DNA of 64,000 nucleotides, from assembly GCF_019649055.1 (NCBI RefSeq), contig NW_026570277.1, positions 885,341 through 949,340 of the forward strand. Reading direction: 5' to 3'. The stretch is from Paramacrobiotus metropolitanus (Eukaryota; Tardigrada; Eutardigrada; Parachela; Macrobiotidae). Below the pieces are notes generated by a model that saw only the letters and a list, made by a program, of their open reading frames with translations, did not search any database and was not told the DNA's origin. Shown here piece by piece: positions 23,342 through 35,359 of the stretch (the first letter of the stretch is position 1; each line of letters begins with the position of its first letter). The translations under genes and the position numbers were made by a program.

Positions 23342-25812
23342 ATGAACGGAACAGCACGGTACTTTCGCCAGCTGTACTCTACTGCACGCGAGGTGCACTA
23401 CGGAAACACAGTGCTGGTGCAACGTGACAGCGGCCAGTGGTGGCTGGGATACGTTCAGGATATTGATAACGATAATTTCTTCATCGACTTCGATACCAGC
23501 AGCGTCCCAGCGGTATGGATTCATTCTCGGCATGTCTGGCCACATCACTGCATCCACCATTTCTTCGAAGTATTCATAGGCGCAACCCTGCATGTGGCGG
23601 TGTCGGACCGCGACGGCGGACCGATGGTACTCCGGTTGTGTACCGTCGTAAGCTACCTGTACAATATGTTCTGCGTCGTGAACGTGGGCAATGGGAGCAG
23701 CGACGGAGCGAGCATACAGCCTGCCGGCTACCGCATTGTGCATGGAAGTCGGTTTGCCACACAAGTGCCGGTGCCCGGCGATGGGGGTAGTTTCTTCGGG
23801 AGACGCACCGGGATTTTGTATAAAAGCACGCCGTTCACTTTGATAAAGCCGGCTTGATTCGCAATATGGATATCGTGCCCAAGATTCTGATTAGCGGTTG
23901 TCAATTAGCGCGGGGTCCTCGGGACCTGATATGCAATGCAAATTGTCGGTTCGAGAATTTTGAGTGGCTTGGGTCCACTTATTTCCAGTGTTGTGATCAC
24001 CGGCTTAACGCTCACGGTTTTGGTTACTATCGGCTTAATCTCGGCTGTCGAGCGTTTGTCCGAGTGGGGGGTGACACGATCACTTTTGTGTGCGCCGAGG
24101 TCCACGGCGACCCGGACGGCCGCAGTATGTTCTGGACGGCGAATTCCCTGACAGATGCTTGCGAGAACTATCTCAGGCAGCGGCTAGAGGGGCAGTCAGA
24201 ATTGCCCAGCATCGTCAAGGTTCATCGCTGGCTCGTCGGTTCTGCCCAATATGGTGAGTTACAAATGGTTAGGTAATTCATAGAAAATGCATACAAGGTG
24301 CACATGCATCCCTGAGATTTGTTCGCAGTTTATTTGACTTGAAAACAGTAAATTTATTCTGCTGGTTCTTACAGATGGAGAAGAAACGTATATCAATGAT
24401 CTCCCGCCCCTAATTCTAACGTGTATCCTGAATCATCTGGATGTGGATAGCCAAACACGAACAAGCCGGCAAGTTACATCAGATCGTTCTTCAAATAATT
24501 TTCATATCACATTGCGAAAAAAACCGGCATTCTTCCTGTCAGTTTATTAATAAGCCTTCTGTATGCTTCTAAGAACAATTTCACCTTTGTTTAAAACTTA
24601 CTTGCTCTATCCTAGACGAAATGTCGTAACAGAATAATTAGGGATATGCTCGTTTACAGAGTGTGCGCGCTTTGGAGGCTTGTATTGATTAGATGCCGCA
24701 ACCGGCACATAATTCTTGCTCCCCGCCCATCGCACACCAGTCACCAGTTTGACCGCGAGTATACCGTTACTTATTATTATATCGCATACCATTTGATGAT
24801 CGCACTCAAAAACACCATCACCGAGCACGTCCGGTCGGTGGGACTGCTTCACGACCGTGTAGACGATGCAGTAGGCATTAATTTGGAAATGAAAGTGCGG
24901 GCCATCAACACAGTGTTACAAGCCCAGGGCATCCGCTTACCGTACATTCTTTTAAAGAGCTGCGACTACTCGGATCTGCCCCGGTTTATGCGTATGGCCT
25001 TTGCTCGCAGCTACCAGAGGGAGCTGTTCGAGAGCCCAACGCGAGAAGAATTGATGAGCGGATGTGAGAAGATGGTGGTGCTCAACTTCCCTGCGTGGAT
25101 AGTTCTTGCCCAAACCGCAAAGGAAATACTTGCCCCGGAAGTCGGATCGACGCTCCCGGCAACCGAGAAAGTCCGAGCCGATGATGAGTTTCGTCCAGAT
25201 ATCAGGACCAATTGCAGCATTCTGAATGTCGCTTTCCGCTCCACCGATACACCGCTCGAACAGTGGCGTTGTTTACTGAACGCCGCCAACGCTGCCTGTA
25301 GGCATGTTACTCAACGGATATATGAAAAGGTCGCAGTTATGCATGGGCGCTGGGTGCAGACGTTGGCCTATCCCCAAGAATGGGCAAGCATCCGTGTGTT
25401 CCTTCAGCTGTAAGTGAAGTTATTAATTTTGTTCTGTGGTATTCTGCAAATCTGCAGCACCGGTTGATTTTTAATAAATAAATATTCAATAAATAAACAT
25501 CTACTCAGCAATCTGCATCAGTACCTAGCTTTATGTATAATGGTGATATGGTGTAGATGTAAGTCGTAATAACTGATTTATCAATACATAGAAGCGTTTT
25601 TTTTACCAGCTCTTGCTTCAACAAAAATATTAGCGGCGGTTTGCCTATGTCGCTGTGTCCAGCGCATAATAACAGCTTATCGGATTAGGTTTGAGACTTT
25701 TCGCTCTACTGACAATCCACAGCGCTGGGACACGATGGACCTCCGCCAACTGGACACTTCTACTTTGCGCCACGCAACCTTGAAGGCATTAGATGGATGC
25801 TACAAAGACTAA
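23342..25812 (+). pseudogene. Tudor-like/F-box family copy D: one-base deletion in exon 1, otherwise complete
   Basis: Exons 23342-24253, 24375-24468 (94 nt, GC donor), 24660-25409 and 25689-25812. Exon 1 is nearly identical to copy B over its first 60 codons. A run of five A in copy B (TATAAAAAGC) is four here (near 23820-23826), which shifts the frame and gives a TGA after KPA; the rest of exon 1 is open in the next frame. Exons 2-4 are intact, with INDLPPLILTCILNHLDVD and the closing WVQTLAYPQEW. A homopolymer loss is also the commonest sequencing error, so the gene may be functional. A short direct repeat (ATGAAATACATGATCGGC, twice) follows the stop at 25811-25870. Confidence 0.83.
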
Positions 25813-26977
25813 TGAAATACATGATCGGCTACAAAGACTAACCCTCTGTTTAATGAAATACATGATCGGCTTTAGGCTCTGCTGACCGGCAGTCCTGGGT
25901 TTTGTTGTCGAAGGATTTTTGGACTACCACGTTTTTCCTGTAACTCGCTTTTTGCCGCCGATCTGGTTCAGTTTTCCGCTTGTATTCTCCTAGTAGTAGT
26001 GGTGCACACGAGGTCGTGTTAACTGTAATTTCCATTAATGGCTCTCTGTAATTCCAACGCTCACTTCCTTTTTACTTACACAATGTTATGGGCCCAGGCA
26101 TTCATGCTGTCAGTGCTCTGCTAGCGGAATCCAGCATGTGTTTAGAAGTAACACTTAAAAGCCACAATGTAGTACGAAAGGCGTTTGATGCACTTCGATC
26201 AAGATAAAAAACTTCTCACGGTACACTGAGGAAACACTGTCCAGGTGGTTGTGGCTTCCTGCACATGCACGTGTTCACTGCATGAAACGCGGCTGTCGCG
26301 CTTCACAAGGACTGTTTTCCCGTAGTTAACTTCCCGCTATCCCGTGAATAATTTGCGAAAGTACAGCGAAGTCGCATTCATGGTGTTATGATGCTTGGAA
26401 TAGAAATAAATGGAAGGCGTAAAAACTAAAAAGAGAAGCGTTTACTAGATCACCCGTTGAAAAGCACGTTGATGTCAAGACGGATAAGATTATGGTAACA
26501 ATAAAGAGGGGACCCCCAACCAACACTATGTGGTTGGGGAAATTAAGCTTACCTGGTTAGTACAGTACATAACTGAAGCAATAACTACGTAATTTTATTT
26601 CGCTCTTTGTTCCATATGTGCGACGTACTTCACAGATAAACAGTGAAATTCGATCCCGACGATCCGCCTCTGCTGCTTTCGGATTTGTCGGAGTTTAACC
26701 CAATAAAATGACCATACAGACATATCTAACTGGCAAGAGTTTTGCTGTTGTGAAAAATATTTGCGTGTTTATTTCTTTTTACCAGAACTGTGTGATGATT
26801 ACTATTAAATAAGTCGACTAAAAAAGCAAAAGACCGCTGGAGCTTTTACTGCTTTTTCAAACAACCCTTTTATGGGCCACGAACCAACCTCAACTGGGTC
26901 GTTTTTGACCTTTCAGCCTCGCATTTCAGTGTTGCAGCGTACGGCAAAGTCCAAAGAGGATTTAAACGAGCGTTAGA
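25813..26977. other. Spacer between copies D and E
   Basis: No gene. A 9-bp stem hairpin (CCCCAACCA at 26514-26522 with TGGTTGGGG at 26531-26539) sits just after an AATAAAG at 26499-26505. No other structure noted. Confidence 0.5.
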
Positions 26978-29900
26978 ATGCAGGCTTTTCTTGGAGAAAC
27001 AATCCGATTTTCTACCACTAATACCATAAACGGGACGCCACCGTACTTGCGACAGTTATACTCGGGTGCGCGTCAGATTGACTACGGGAACACCGTGATG
27101 GTGCAGCGGGGCAGCGGGCAGTGGTGGCTAGGATACGTTCAGGACATTGAAGGCGACCAGTTCTTTATTGACTTCGATGCAAGCAGCGTCGCAGCCCACT
27201 GGATTCACTCCCAATATGTATGGCCCCATCACTGCCTGCAAAATTTCTCCCAGTCTTATGTTGGTGCAAGCCTGTACGTGGCGCTGTCGGACAGCAACGG
27301 TGGACCGATGGTGTTTCGGCCGTGTACTGTCTCAAGCGCCCTCTGCCACATGTTCTGCATTGTGAACATAGATCAGGGGACTCACCGCATTGTGCATCAG
27401 AACCAGTTAGCTCACCGGATGCTGGATTCCTCCGATGACCAGAGTTTCTTCGGGAAACGCACCGGGATAATCTACAAAAAGCATGTCATCGCCTTCGACC
27501 AAGCCACCCTGCTTTACAATATGGATAGAATGCCCAATTTTCTGGCTAAGAGCAGCGTGATGCGACTGGGTCCTGAAACCCGGAGCCGCGGTATGGATTG
27601 TCAGTTTGGAAAGATTGTGCGGTTTGATACCACGCGCTTCCAGTGTGTTAAACATCATCCTTGTGTCAATAATTATCAATTTGATGTTGGTTGTCGAGCG
27701 TTCATACGAGCGGGACGCGACTTAATCACCCTTATTTGCGCCGAAGTCCACGGTGGTCCCGAAGGTCGCAGTATGCTTTGGGATGCAGATACTTTACAAG
27801 AATCTTGCCAGAACTGCCTCAAGGAGCAGTTAGCGGAACATTCGAATTTGCCCAACAGTGTCGCGGCCGATCGCGGGTTCCTTATCTCCTTGAAATACGG
27901 TTAGTGAGAGCTTGAATTAAGAACATAAAAATCTGAATCCAAATAAAGTTTCGTACTTTTGCCTATGCGAGCATTTCTTGCACCCAAGTCAGTTTGAATT
28001 CGCGATAACCCATAGTTCATGCTCATGTGTAGACGAGGAAGAAATGTCTGTTAATGATCTTCAGCCCGTCATCATAATTTGCATCCTGATTCATTTGGAT
28101 GTGGATACGCAGGTACAAACGCGCCGGTAAGTCACATCAATGCTTTATTGTGCAGTTTCAGGACAATGGCGTGGTGCATGCGCCGCGAAGTTATACTGAG
28201 ACGTGAGAGTAGAATTTATAAAAGTGTAAATTTCATGCGCTCCTTCAGGCCTAGGTTAATAAATTAATTTTGTGGAACGTAATTAATAAAACACTAAGCA
28301 GTTGCGTAGGTACTTCGATCACGCAAAATTTTGTTTCTTATGTAATGCTTTGCTGCCGTTGTGCGACACAAAAGTTGTAAGCCATTTCTTGTCGCAGAAC
28401 TGAGTTCTCCCGAAGTGCATCCTATGAGCCCAATATGAAAAGGTCAGCGATGACCTGTACCCATGTGTGTACTTATGGTGAGCGACTAGGCAGCACCCGG
28501 GTGACCATGACCTTTATTGCGTAAACGCTTGCCCACCGTTGCATGACTGAACTATTCGCTATTCGGTTATTTTACAGAGTGTGCGCACTTTGGAGGCTCC
28601 TGCTACTTAACGATAGCGACAGCCGTCAGCACATTATCATCGCTCCCCGCCGTACGAGCGGCAGCCCCCCACGCGGGCACGAATTTAACATAGATTATTA
28701 TTACGCCGCGTGTCACTTGATAACCACACTCGATAACCCCGTCACCGAGCATGTTCGGTTCACGACCACGACCGGCGAGACTATTCAGCCGACCGGCGAG
28801 ACTATTCAGCCGGGTTCGATCTACTGCTTCACGACCGGCGAGACTATTCAGCCGAGTTCGATCTGGAAAGCAAAGTGAAAACCATGAACACAATACTACA
28901 AGCCAAAGGCATTCGCTTACCGTTTATCGTTTATCGCCGTTTATCGCTATATTGCAAAGTGGTGATGCCTTGGATCTGTCGTGGTCCTTGCTCTTCACCA
29001 TCGGTCGTAGCCAGCACAGCGAATCATTCGAGTGCACAACGCCAACGGATCTGATGAGCGGAAGTGAGAAGTTCGCGGTGATCAACTTTCCTGCGTGGGT
29101 AGTTATCGCTACAGCAGCACAGGAGATACTGCGCCGGGATGCCAGTTCAACGCTGTCGGCAACCGAGAAGGCCTTCCCACGATTCGATAATCAGTTTCGT
29201 CTGGATATGATGACCAATCACAACATTCCGTATGTCGCCTTCCGCTCCACCGACACTCCGCTTGATCACTGGCGATGTTTACTGAGAGCCGCCAACGCCC
29301 GCTGCACGCATGTTACTCAACGGATATATGCAAAAGCCAGGATTATGCATGGACGCTGGGTGCAGACGTTGGCTTATCCCAACGAATGGACGAGCATTCG
29401 CATTCTTCTTCAGTGGTGAGTGAATTCATTTCTATTAGATATGTCGTAACAGTAAGCATAATATTCGGCACTGGGAAAGAGAGATGAGATGATACCATAG
29501 TTTATATGTGTGTTTACTCGAATGAGCCATGAGAAAAGGACGCATCAAAATGGGCTAGTTCCGAAAAGAGGTCAAATATACACGCAAATTCTTATAAGTG
29601 TTTAGCAGGACGATTATGTGAGATGCAGAAATTAAGCTTACGAAATCTTTATTCAGCATGTCTACAAATCTCTGTGTCTGCTAAGATGCCACATAAATGG
29701 AAAATGGCTTCGGAAATTGATTTATACAATTGTATAAAATTGTAAAACAATTCCTTGCAAGGAATTGTTTACTTTCGTACTTTCTGTTCCGGTCCGAAGA
29801 GATGATATCATAAGCAGTTTGCTTATGTCCAAACACATACATTTATTACCCGGTTATCTAATCAGGTTTGAGACATTTCGCTCTACTGACAATCCGCAGC

Positions 29901-29989
29901 GCTGGGACACAGTGGATCTCCGCCAGTTGGACATTACTGCTTTGAGCCATGTGACCTTGAAAGCACTGGACGGGTGTTACAAAGACTGA
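26978..29989 (+). pseudogene. Tudor-like/F-box family copy E: exon 3 disrupted by tandem duplications
   Basis: Exons 26978-27899, 28033-28126 (94 nt), 28578-29415 and 29866-29989. The usual start Met of the family (MNGTP) is ATA here, so translation would use an ATG 22 codons upstream. In exon 3, three copies of ACCGGCGAGACTATTCAGCCG (28770-28854), and a triplicated CGTTTATCG near 28920-28945, replace a single-copy stretch and break the frame; the ORF ends at SSIWKAK. Downstream exon-3 sequence (SGSEKFAVINFPAWVV, RSTDTPLDHWRCLL, WVQTLAYPNEW) and exon 4 are intact. Exon 1 and the F-box exon (VNDLQPVIIICILIHLDVD) are open, so a truncated protein could still be made. Confidence 0.83.
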
Positions 29990-31789
29990 AAAAGCTCCTA
30001 ATTGATTTGAGATTAGGAAGTGCTGACGTGTGCCGGCCAGCGGATGTTCTCAGTGTTTGACTGTGAATGTGTGGGCGGCCCAGTAGTTCTGCGCGGTCAA
30101 CCGTCCGCCGAAAATATTGCGCAAAATAATTTTTTTATATTTTCAGTTACGAAGCACTTGCGTTTTCGTGCCATATCCTCCAGCCGTAATTATAATTCTA
30201 CTTGCGCTCGTTTCTGACGAAGTATAACGTATGCCGGACGCTTTAACTGTCCGTACGTTTTCGAAACCCGAAGATGTTACTTACTGCTTTTGTGCGGCTA
30301 TCTTGTTATAACTGCTGTTGCTTGTTTTCACGCTTGCGTTGTGTTCACCCGTATTCGTTTATTCGATCGGCTAGGCTCCTTGATGTTGTTGTGTCGAAAA
30401 ACCCGCCATGCCTCTCTATTTTGATATTTTATGTGAAATTTAGAAGTTGAAACAGAAATAAAATCAAATTACTAATAAACATAAACTAGTGCACTAATTC
30501 AGTGTGCCACAGCCAAAATCCGCGCAGTTCATTTCACATACCTAAAACAGAAACTTTCCTGCAGTACAATCTATTGTATCTGCACCGACTGTACCGCACG
30601 AACACCGAGAACAATTTCCGGTGTTCTTTAGCAAATGACATTCGCTCACGTCATAACTTCGAGTACCTCAATAACCTCACCATCAGGAATTAAGTAGTTG
30701 TTCGAAAAAATCATATTACTTCTTTATGCCAACACTATAAGAGTCATGAGCTGCAGTTTAAAAAATTCTACTCATGAGCTGCAGTTTAAAAAAAACAGCC
30801 AGGATACGAGCGTCTAAAATGTATAAACTCTTCGGATGATATCTAGAAGCATAGCAAACGTAAATTTAGATCGTCTTAACGAGTGGCAGGCTCAAAATTC
30901 TGGTTCAAATGGCAGTTCCGTGCATGCATTCAGTAAATACATGAGGAATCGACTTAAGCGCAACGTCCGGAAGTCCCGTAAATCCACTGTTGCCCAGTAT
31001 TTCTCACGCAAGACCATTTCGTCGTACGTATGCCTACAAAAACGTGAAGAATGTGGTTGGTCTCGGGTTTAATGGAGCGGTCCTACGTAGTTATAGCAAA
31101 TGCGAGCAACTGCACAAAAGCACGGCAGTGTACAATGTTGTCCGGTAATTACCTACGTAAAGGTACCTAGCTAGCCCGAAGTTTGCGCTTAAAACGGTGG
31201 TCACTTCACTACGTTTATCGGATTGCTTAAATGCGCTCCGCAGCTAGATTGTCCCTTGCTGCACCAACCAATTTCTAGCCACCATTAAATATGTGGCGCT
31301 CACCAAACCACCAGCCAGAAAGACGCGTGTTACTTGTGTAAGCAGTGTGGCGTGGCGCGCCGTAGAACTGAGTTTGACGTAACACGTAAATCTCAGATGT
31401 ATTTCGCTGCATTGATCCGTCAGAAATTACCGGACTAGCTTGTACATATTATAACGGAAGGCTGATGATGGGCCTCCGTTTACAGTGGATTGGCTACACG
31501 CCGCGCCACGACGCACAATCACCGAAAGTGGTGGTCAAAGATGCAGACGTTACACAGTTTAGGGAATTACAGGAATCAGGAAGACGAATGGTCATTCCGA
31601 ACGAACGAACGAACGGTTTACAGAAAACCGACTGATTTCTGTAAACACATTCTCATCTCCACAGAAGCTAGAAATTCGGAACATAGACCGCCCACAGGCT
31701 AACGATTACATCATCGGCTTTATCACTGACCAATCAAATGAAACATAATTATTTGAATCTAATAACACTCGCTATAATATCTGCCAGCG
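29990..31789. other. Non-coding spacer with small repeats
   Basis: No supported gene. A direct repeat CATGAGCTGCAGTTTAAAAAA occurs twice at about 30748-30792, and a short GAAC run lies at 31595-31612. The perfect palindrome AAACAATTCCTTGCAAGGAATTGTTT lies just upstream in copy E intron 3 (about 29745-29770). Confidence 0.5.
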
Positions 31790-31897
31790 CTACTTTCCCT
31801 TATACCATTTCTGTGGAGTGACCTGGTATGATCGCTCCAGTAATACAACAACCGTCGCTACAAAGTTAGCAAAGCTATTTAACAATGTGAGATTTAC

Positions 31898-34800
31898 TTT
31901 TCCAGGAAGCCTCGGAAATGCTGCCATCCTTCCGGGTAATCCACTCTTTCCGTCATTACATGGAAATTCTGACGGAGCGTTTCGGCAATGGGTCCAACAG
32001 GAGGTAAATACTCTTCCACCCATGCAATAAAATTATGAAAGAATTTCTCCTTATCCAGGCCGTCAGAACACTGGAAACGCATGGTGGGTATGGTGATGGA
32101 GAGCTCATCTGGAAAGGCCGCTGTCTGGTCCCAATATCGTAGAGAACATTGACAGAGAACGTTTACAATACTGTAGTTACAGACCAACAGCTGCTGGCAA
32201 TAGGGCAACAGAACTGCCAGATTGAACACGTAATGCTGTGAAGCGAAGCGGTCGCAATCAAATTCAAACGGTACGACGCAGTTTTTAATGACAATCGTGG
32301 GTAACTTGATCCGTTTCAGATGGAGCACACAGGCCATAATACCGAACGATTCTTCAACGTTATCGCCGCGTCGGCCGAAATTAAGCAGTGCCAATGTCCG
32401 CGGGAACGGCTGCACGCTGCGTTCAATCAAAAAACTATAATAATAGTTTTCGGTTTCCCGTCCACATGGGGGACATTTTCGTAAGGTCCGGAAGTCGATA
32501 ATCACCAATGACGAGTCGGAGGTGTAAATCACTGCCTTCCACAGGTGGCACACTCTACAAATGCAGTCGGTTAATTCAAGTAAAAATGAATGCGGGGAAT
32601 GCTTTGTTGTGCCAAATTGAATTTTCGAGCGTGCGAGTACAGATAGAGAAAGGAAATTGAACACAGTTTATGTATATGTATTTCGTTATATGTTGGGTAG
32701 GCGTTTTACTCATGTTGTTCGCTTGTAACCGTCCAAAACGTCCGGACGTCCGAGACGTCCGGCGGACCTTTTGGCGCCTAAACCGTCCAAAACGTCCGGG
32801 GGCCGCCAAAACGTCCGCCGTAAATTTTGCCCGCCTCGTTTTTTTTTGTTTTTTCGTAGGTTTGTAGCCGGACGTTTCTACCTGACCGGTCAGGTAGAAA
32901 CGTCCGGCTACGAATTACCAGTCAGGCTGAGACGTCCGGCTGCGATCCGACGCAAACACGAAAAAAAATCGGGTGGGCAAAATTTACGGCGGACGTTTTG
33001 GCGGCCTTCGGACGTTTTGGACGGTTTAGGCGCCAAAAGGTCCGCCGGACGTCTCAGACGTCCGGACGTTTTGGACGGTTACATTCGCTCTTCGTCTAAT
33101 CGGTTCTTTACACAAGAATACATTGGTGAAGCAGAAAATCACGCAGTAAATCACTTCATTATGTAATACACTTCGTCCCACCTCTTTTACCGGTACAGAA
33201 CGTTTCCTGTACACAGCCAGCATTGCCTCGCACTTAAACAATTGTACGCGTATGCATACAGTATACATCGAATAAGCACTTCATGCATAAAGCTGTTAAA
33301 TTTCAAGAAAAATTTAGAGACAGAAGTATGGCATGACAATGTTGTCGTAGACAATTCACTTTCTGGCTTGCTCACCGTTTTACTACAGCGCGAGAACAAC
33401 AGTCAAGTTGCAGCAATATTTCCGGCAAGACGGTAACAGCAATCTTTCCCGGCATGGTTGTCGTGTTATCTGCAAATTTCGTACGACATCATTCACGGAA
33501 TCATTACTGTAGAAATCCTACAAGTTCTATCGCATGCGCTAACAAACTGGATACTCAGTGGATAGCACGTTACGAGTACTGCAGCGATCCTACAAAGTTC
33601 TACCAAAGTTGGTGTAAAATGTGGATGTAAATTGCCGGTGCATTTGTGCGCTTGTACTGTGCAGTGTACACATTTGCAAGCGCTAGTCTCCCGTACCCCA
33701 AAACGACATACGGCACTCGTCAACCGTATTGAACAGAATTTTCGCAGAAATTTTTACGACCCTATAAAGCTAACTTCCAGCGCCGACAAGCTGTTTGCCA
33801 TATTGCCAAAGTCATAGGTTTGTGCATAATTATATACGATGCCTTTGTGGGCGGAAATTTGAGGACCAGAACGGCAGGCATGGCAACCGTCATGAGGCGT
33901 GCGAACGCACTTATCTACGTCCACAAACTGAAAATTGTCTTTGAACTTACCGAAACAAGGAAATCGGCCTGCATCCGGATAGAGAGCAATCTGCTTGCCG
34001 GTGGTGGCATAAACGGCTTTCGCATAATTTGGGGATACCTTGCGGTAAGGTTCAAGCCACTCTCTGGTAATGCGGAATACAGTATGCCTACACGGAAAGC
34101 CGAAACCGTGCTGTGCCAGAACTGAAAATTAAACTATTAGGAAAATGTCCGTGAGTATATGTCTGCCAAGTATTGCAGCATGAAGTGGGCAGTGGGGATT
34201 TACGGATACCGGTACTTCAGATAGAAGTAGAGATGTAATTGTGATTTTACAACCAAAAGTAAAAAATATTTTCTAATTCATCACATACAAAACACGGAAT
34301 AAGAAATTTTAGTTCGCCTTTTTTGAGTACTTGGACGTCTACGTTGAGGGGCTGTAATTTCATGTTTCGAGCGTTCTTACTAGGGGGCTTGAATTTCAAA
34401 TGAAAATGTAAGTGAACTGCGTATTCGATAATTATGGTACAGTGCTTAATTTTAAATGAAGCAAATAGATCCAAAGCATAAACATATAAAACTGAAAGAT
34501 AGTTGCGTAGGTGTAGTTCTGGCCATGCCAGCTTTGCTGTATAAATGTGATCACTTGCAGATACCTGACACCTACCTAACACGTAGGCATTCCAGCGCGC
34601 TTCCAGCTCGATCTCGTCGCACCCATAATACCGGACGAGGTGCTCCGCCACTGCTAAGAGTCTTCGTTCACAATCTGCTGAAAACATAATTTTTTCCCGT
34701 GGGTATCTCCAGTGATCAAACCCCAGGAACAACCATACCATCCTATTGTCTTCCACTTTCACATAAAATCTATCACATTCCCACAAGTACGATGAATATC

Positions 34801-35359
34801 CAGCTGCACTGAAAACCAGCTGAACAAATCTCAACATCTCGTAGTCGTTAATTTTCTGTATCAACTTAATACACTCTGAATGCATAGTCAGTTTAACGAT
34901 GGGTATCTCCCGCAGTAGTCCGCATAAGGACGGCTGCTCGGTCGGCAGATGTTTAACAATTTGCCACCGATGTACAACGTGCCGGGACCCCGGTTCCCCA
35001 TGTCCATTCGTTACAACGACACAGTTCGTGTATATATAGTTCAGCAATCGTGCAGAACGGAAAATATATGCTCCGTTATGGGTGTCGCGCATGGCAACGT
35101 GGACTATGTTCGGTTGGCCGTGATGCTGTTCTTGCTGCTGCGCCCGCTGTAACATGCCGTAGTGATGATGCTGCCACACACATTGCGAAGGAATCCAACA
35201 AGGTGCTGGCGCCGCACAGTCGAAATCCACGTATACGCTTTCCCCGTCAATATCCTGAATGTACGCCAGCATCCATACGTCATCACCGCGATTAATCAGC
35301 ACCGTGTTGCCCAGATTTGCCTGGCGGTTACTTCGCTTTCCGCTTGAGAAAAAATCCAT
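31898..35359 (-). CDS. Divergent Tudor-like/F-box protein, copy K, minus strand (exons 1-3)
   Basis: Exon 1 (35359-34576, 784 nt, phase 1) has the N-terminal module in diverged form (LGNTVLINRGDDVWMLAYIQ, DIDGESVYVDFD). Exon 2 (33469-33376) is exactly 94 nt like the others and encodes VTVLPEILLQLDCCSRAVVKR; it is too short and lacks a start, so it is easy to miss. Exon 3 (32554-31898, 657 nt) begins RVCHLWKAVIY and has IKLPTIVIKN, LPYCQQLLVCNYSIVNV and a closing YPEGWQHFRGFLEK. All phases agree with copy B, and no lesion is seen. Exon 4 was not found with confidence; the region 31780-31890 offers only weak candidates. Intron 2 contains the foldback element at 32724-33083. Probably a functional, older member of the family. 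Confidence 0.75.
32724..33083. mobile_element. Foldback MITE-like element with 6-bp target site duplication
   Basis: The 360-bp unit begins TGTAACCGTCCAAAACGTCC and ends with its complement, flanked by the direct repeat TTCGCT (32718-32723 and 33084-33089). Almost the whole length folds back on itself: ACGTCCGGACGTC, GGCGCCTAAACCGTCC and GGCGGACGTTTTGG-type blocks recur inverted. A 44-bp core palindrome (about 32868-32911) holds CTACCTGACCGGTCAGGTAG. No coding capacity. It fits a non-autonomous DNA transposon; the superfamily is not clear from a 6-bp duplication alone. Confidence 0.85.
33754..34121 (-). other. Possible terminal exon of an unrecognised Cys-containing protein
   Basis: From a good acceptor (TTTAATTTTCAG, before 34121) the minus strand is open for 121 codons to a TAA at 33754. 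The reading contains QHGFGFPCRHTVF, ITREWLEPYRKV, RFPCFGKFKDNF and CVRTPHDGCHACRSGP, with six cysteines and balanced composition, which looks more like protein than noise. It has no ATG at its start. It lies inside intron 1 of copy K, whose exon-1 phase (1) would fit it, so it could be an alternative ending for K, a nested gene, or chance. I do not recognise the protein. Confidence 0.3.

Noticed and set aside
26499-26540. Hairpin after AATAAAG as a bacterial-type terminator
   Set aside because: Eukaryotic context, no gene ends there, and no T-run follows; noted only as a hairpin in the spacer.
31785-31890. Exon 4 of copy K (a TPQKWY stretch resembling NPQRWD)
   Set aside because: The stretch is in the wrong phase for the exon-3 donor with every nearby acceptor, so it is not included in the gene.
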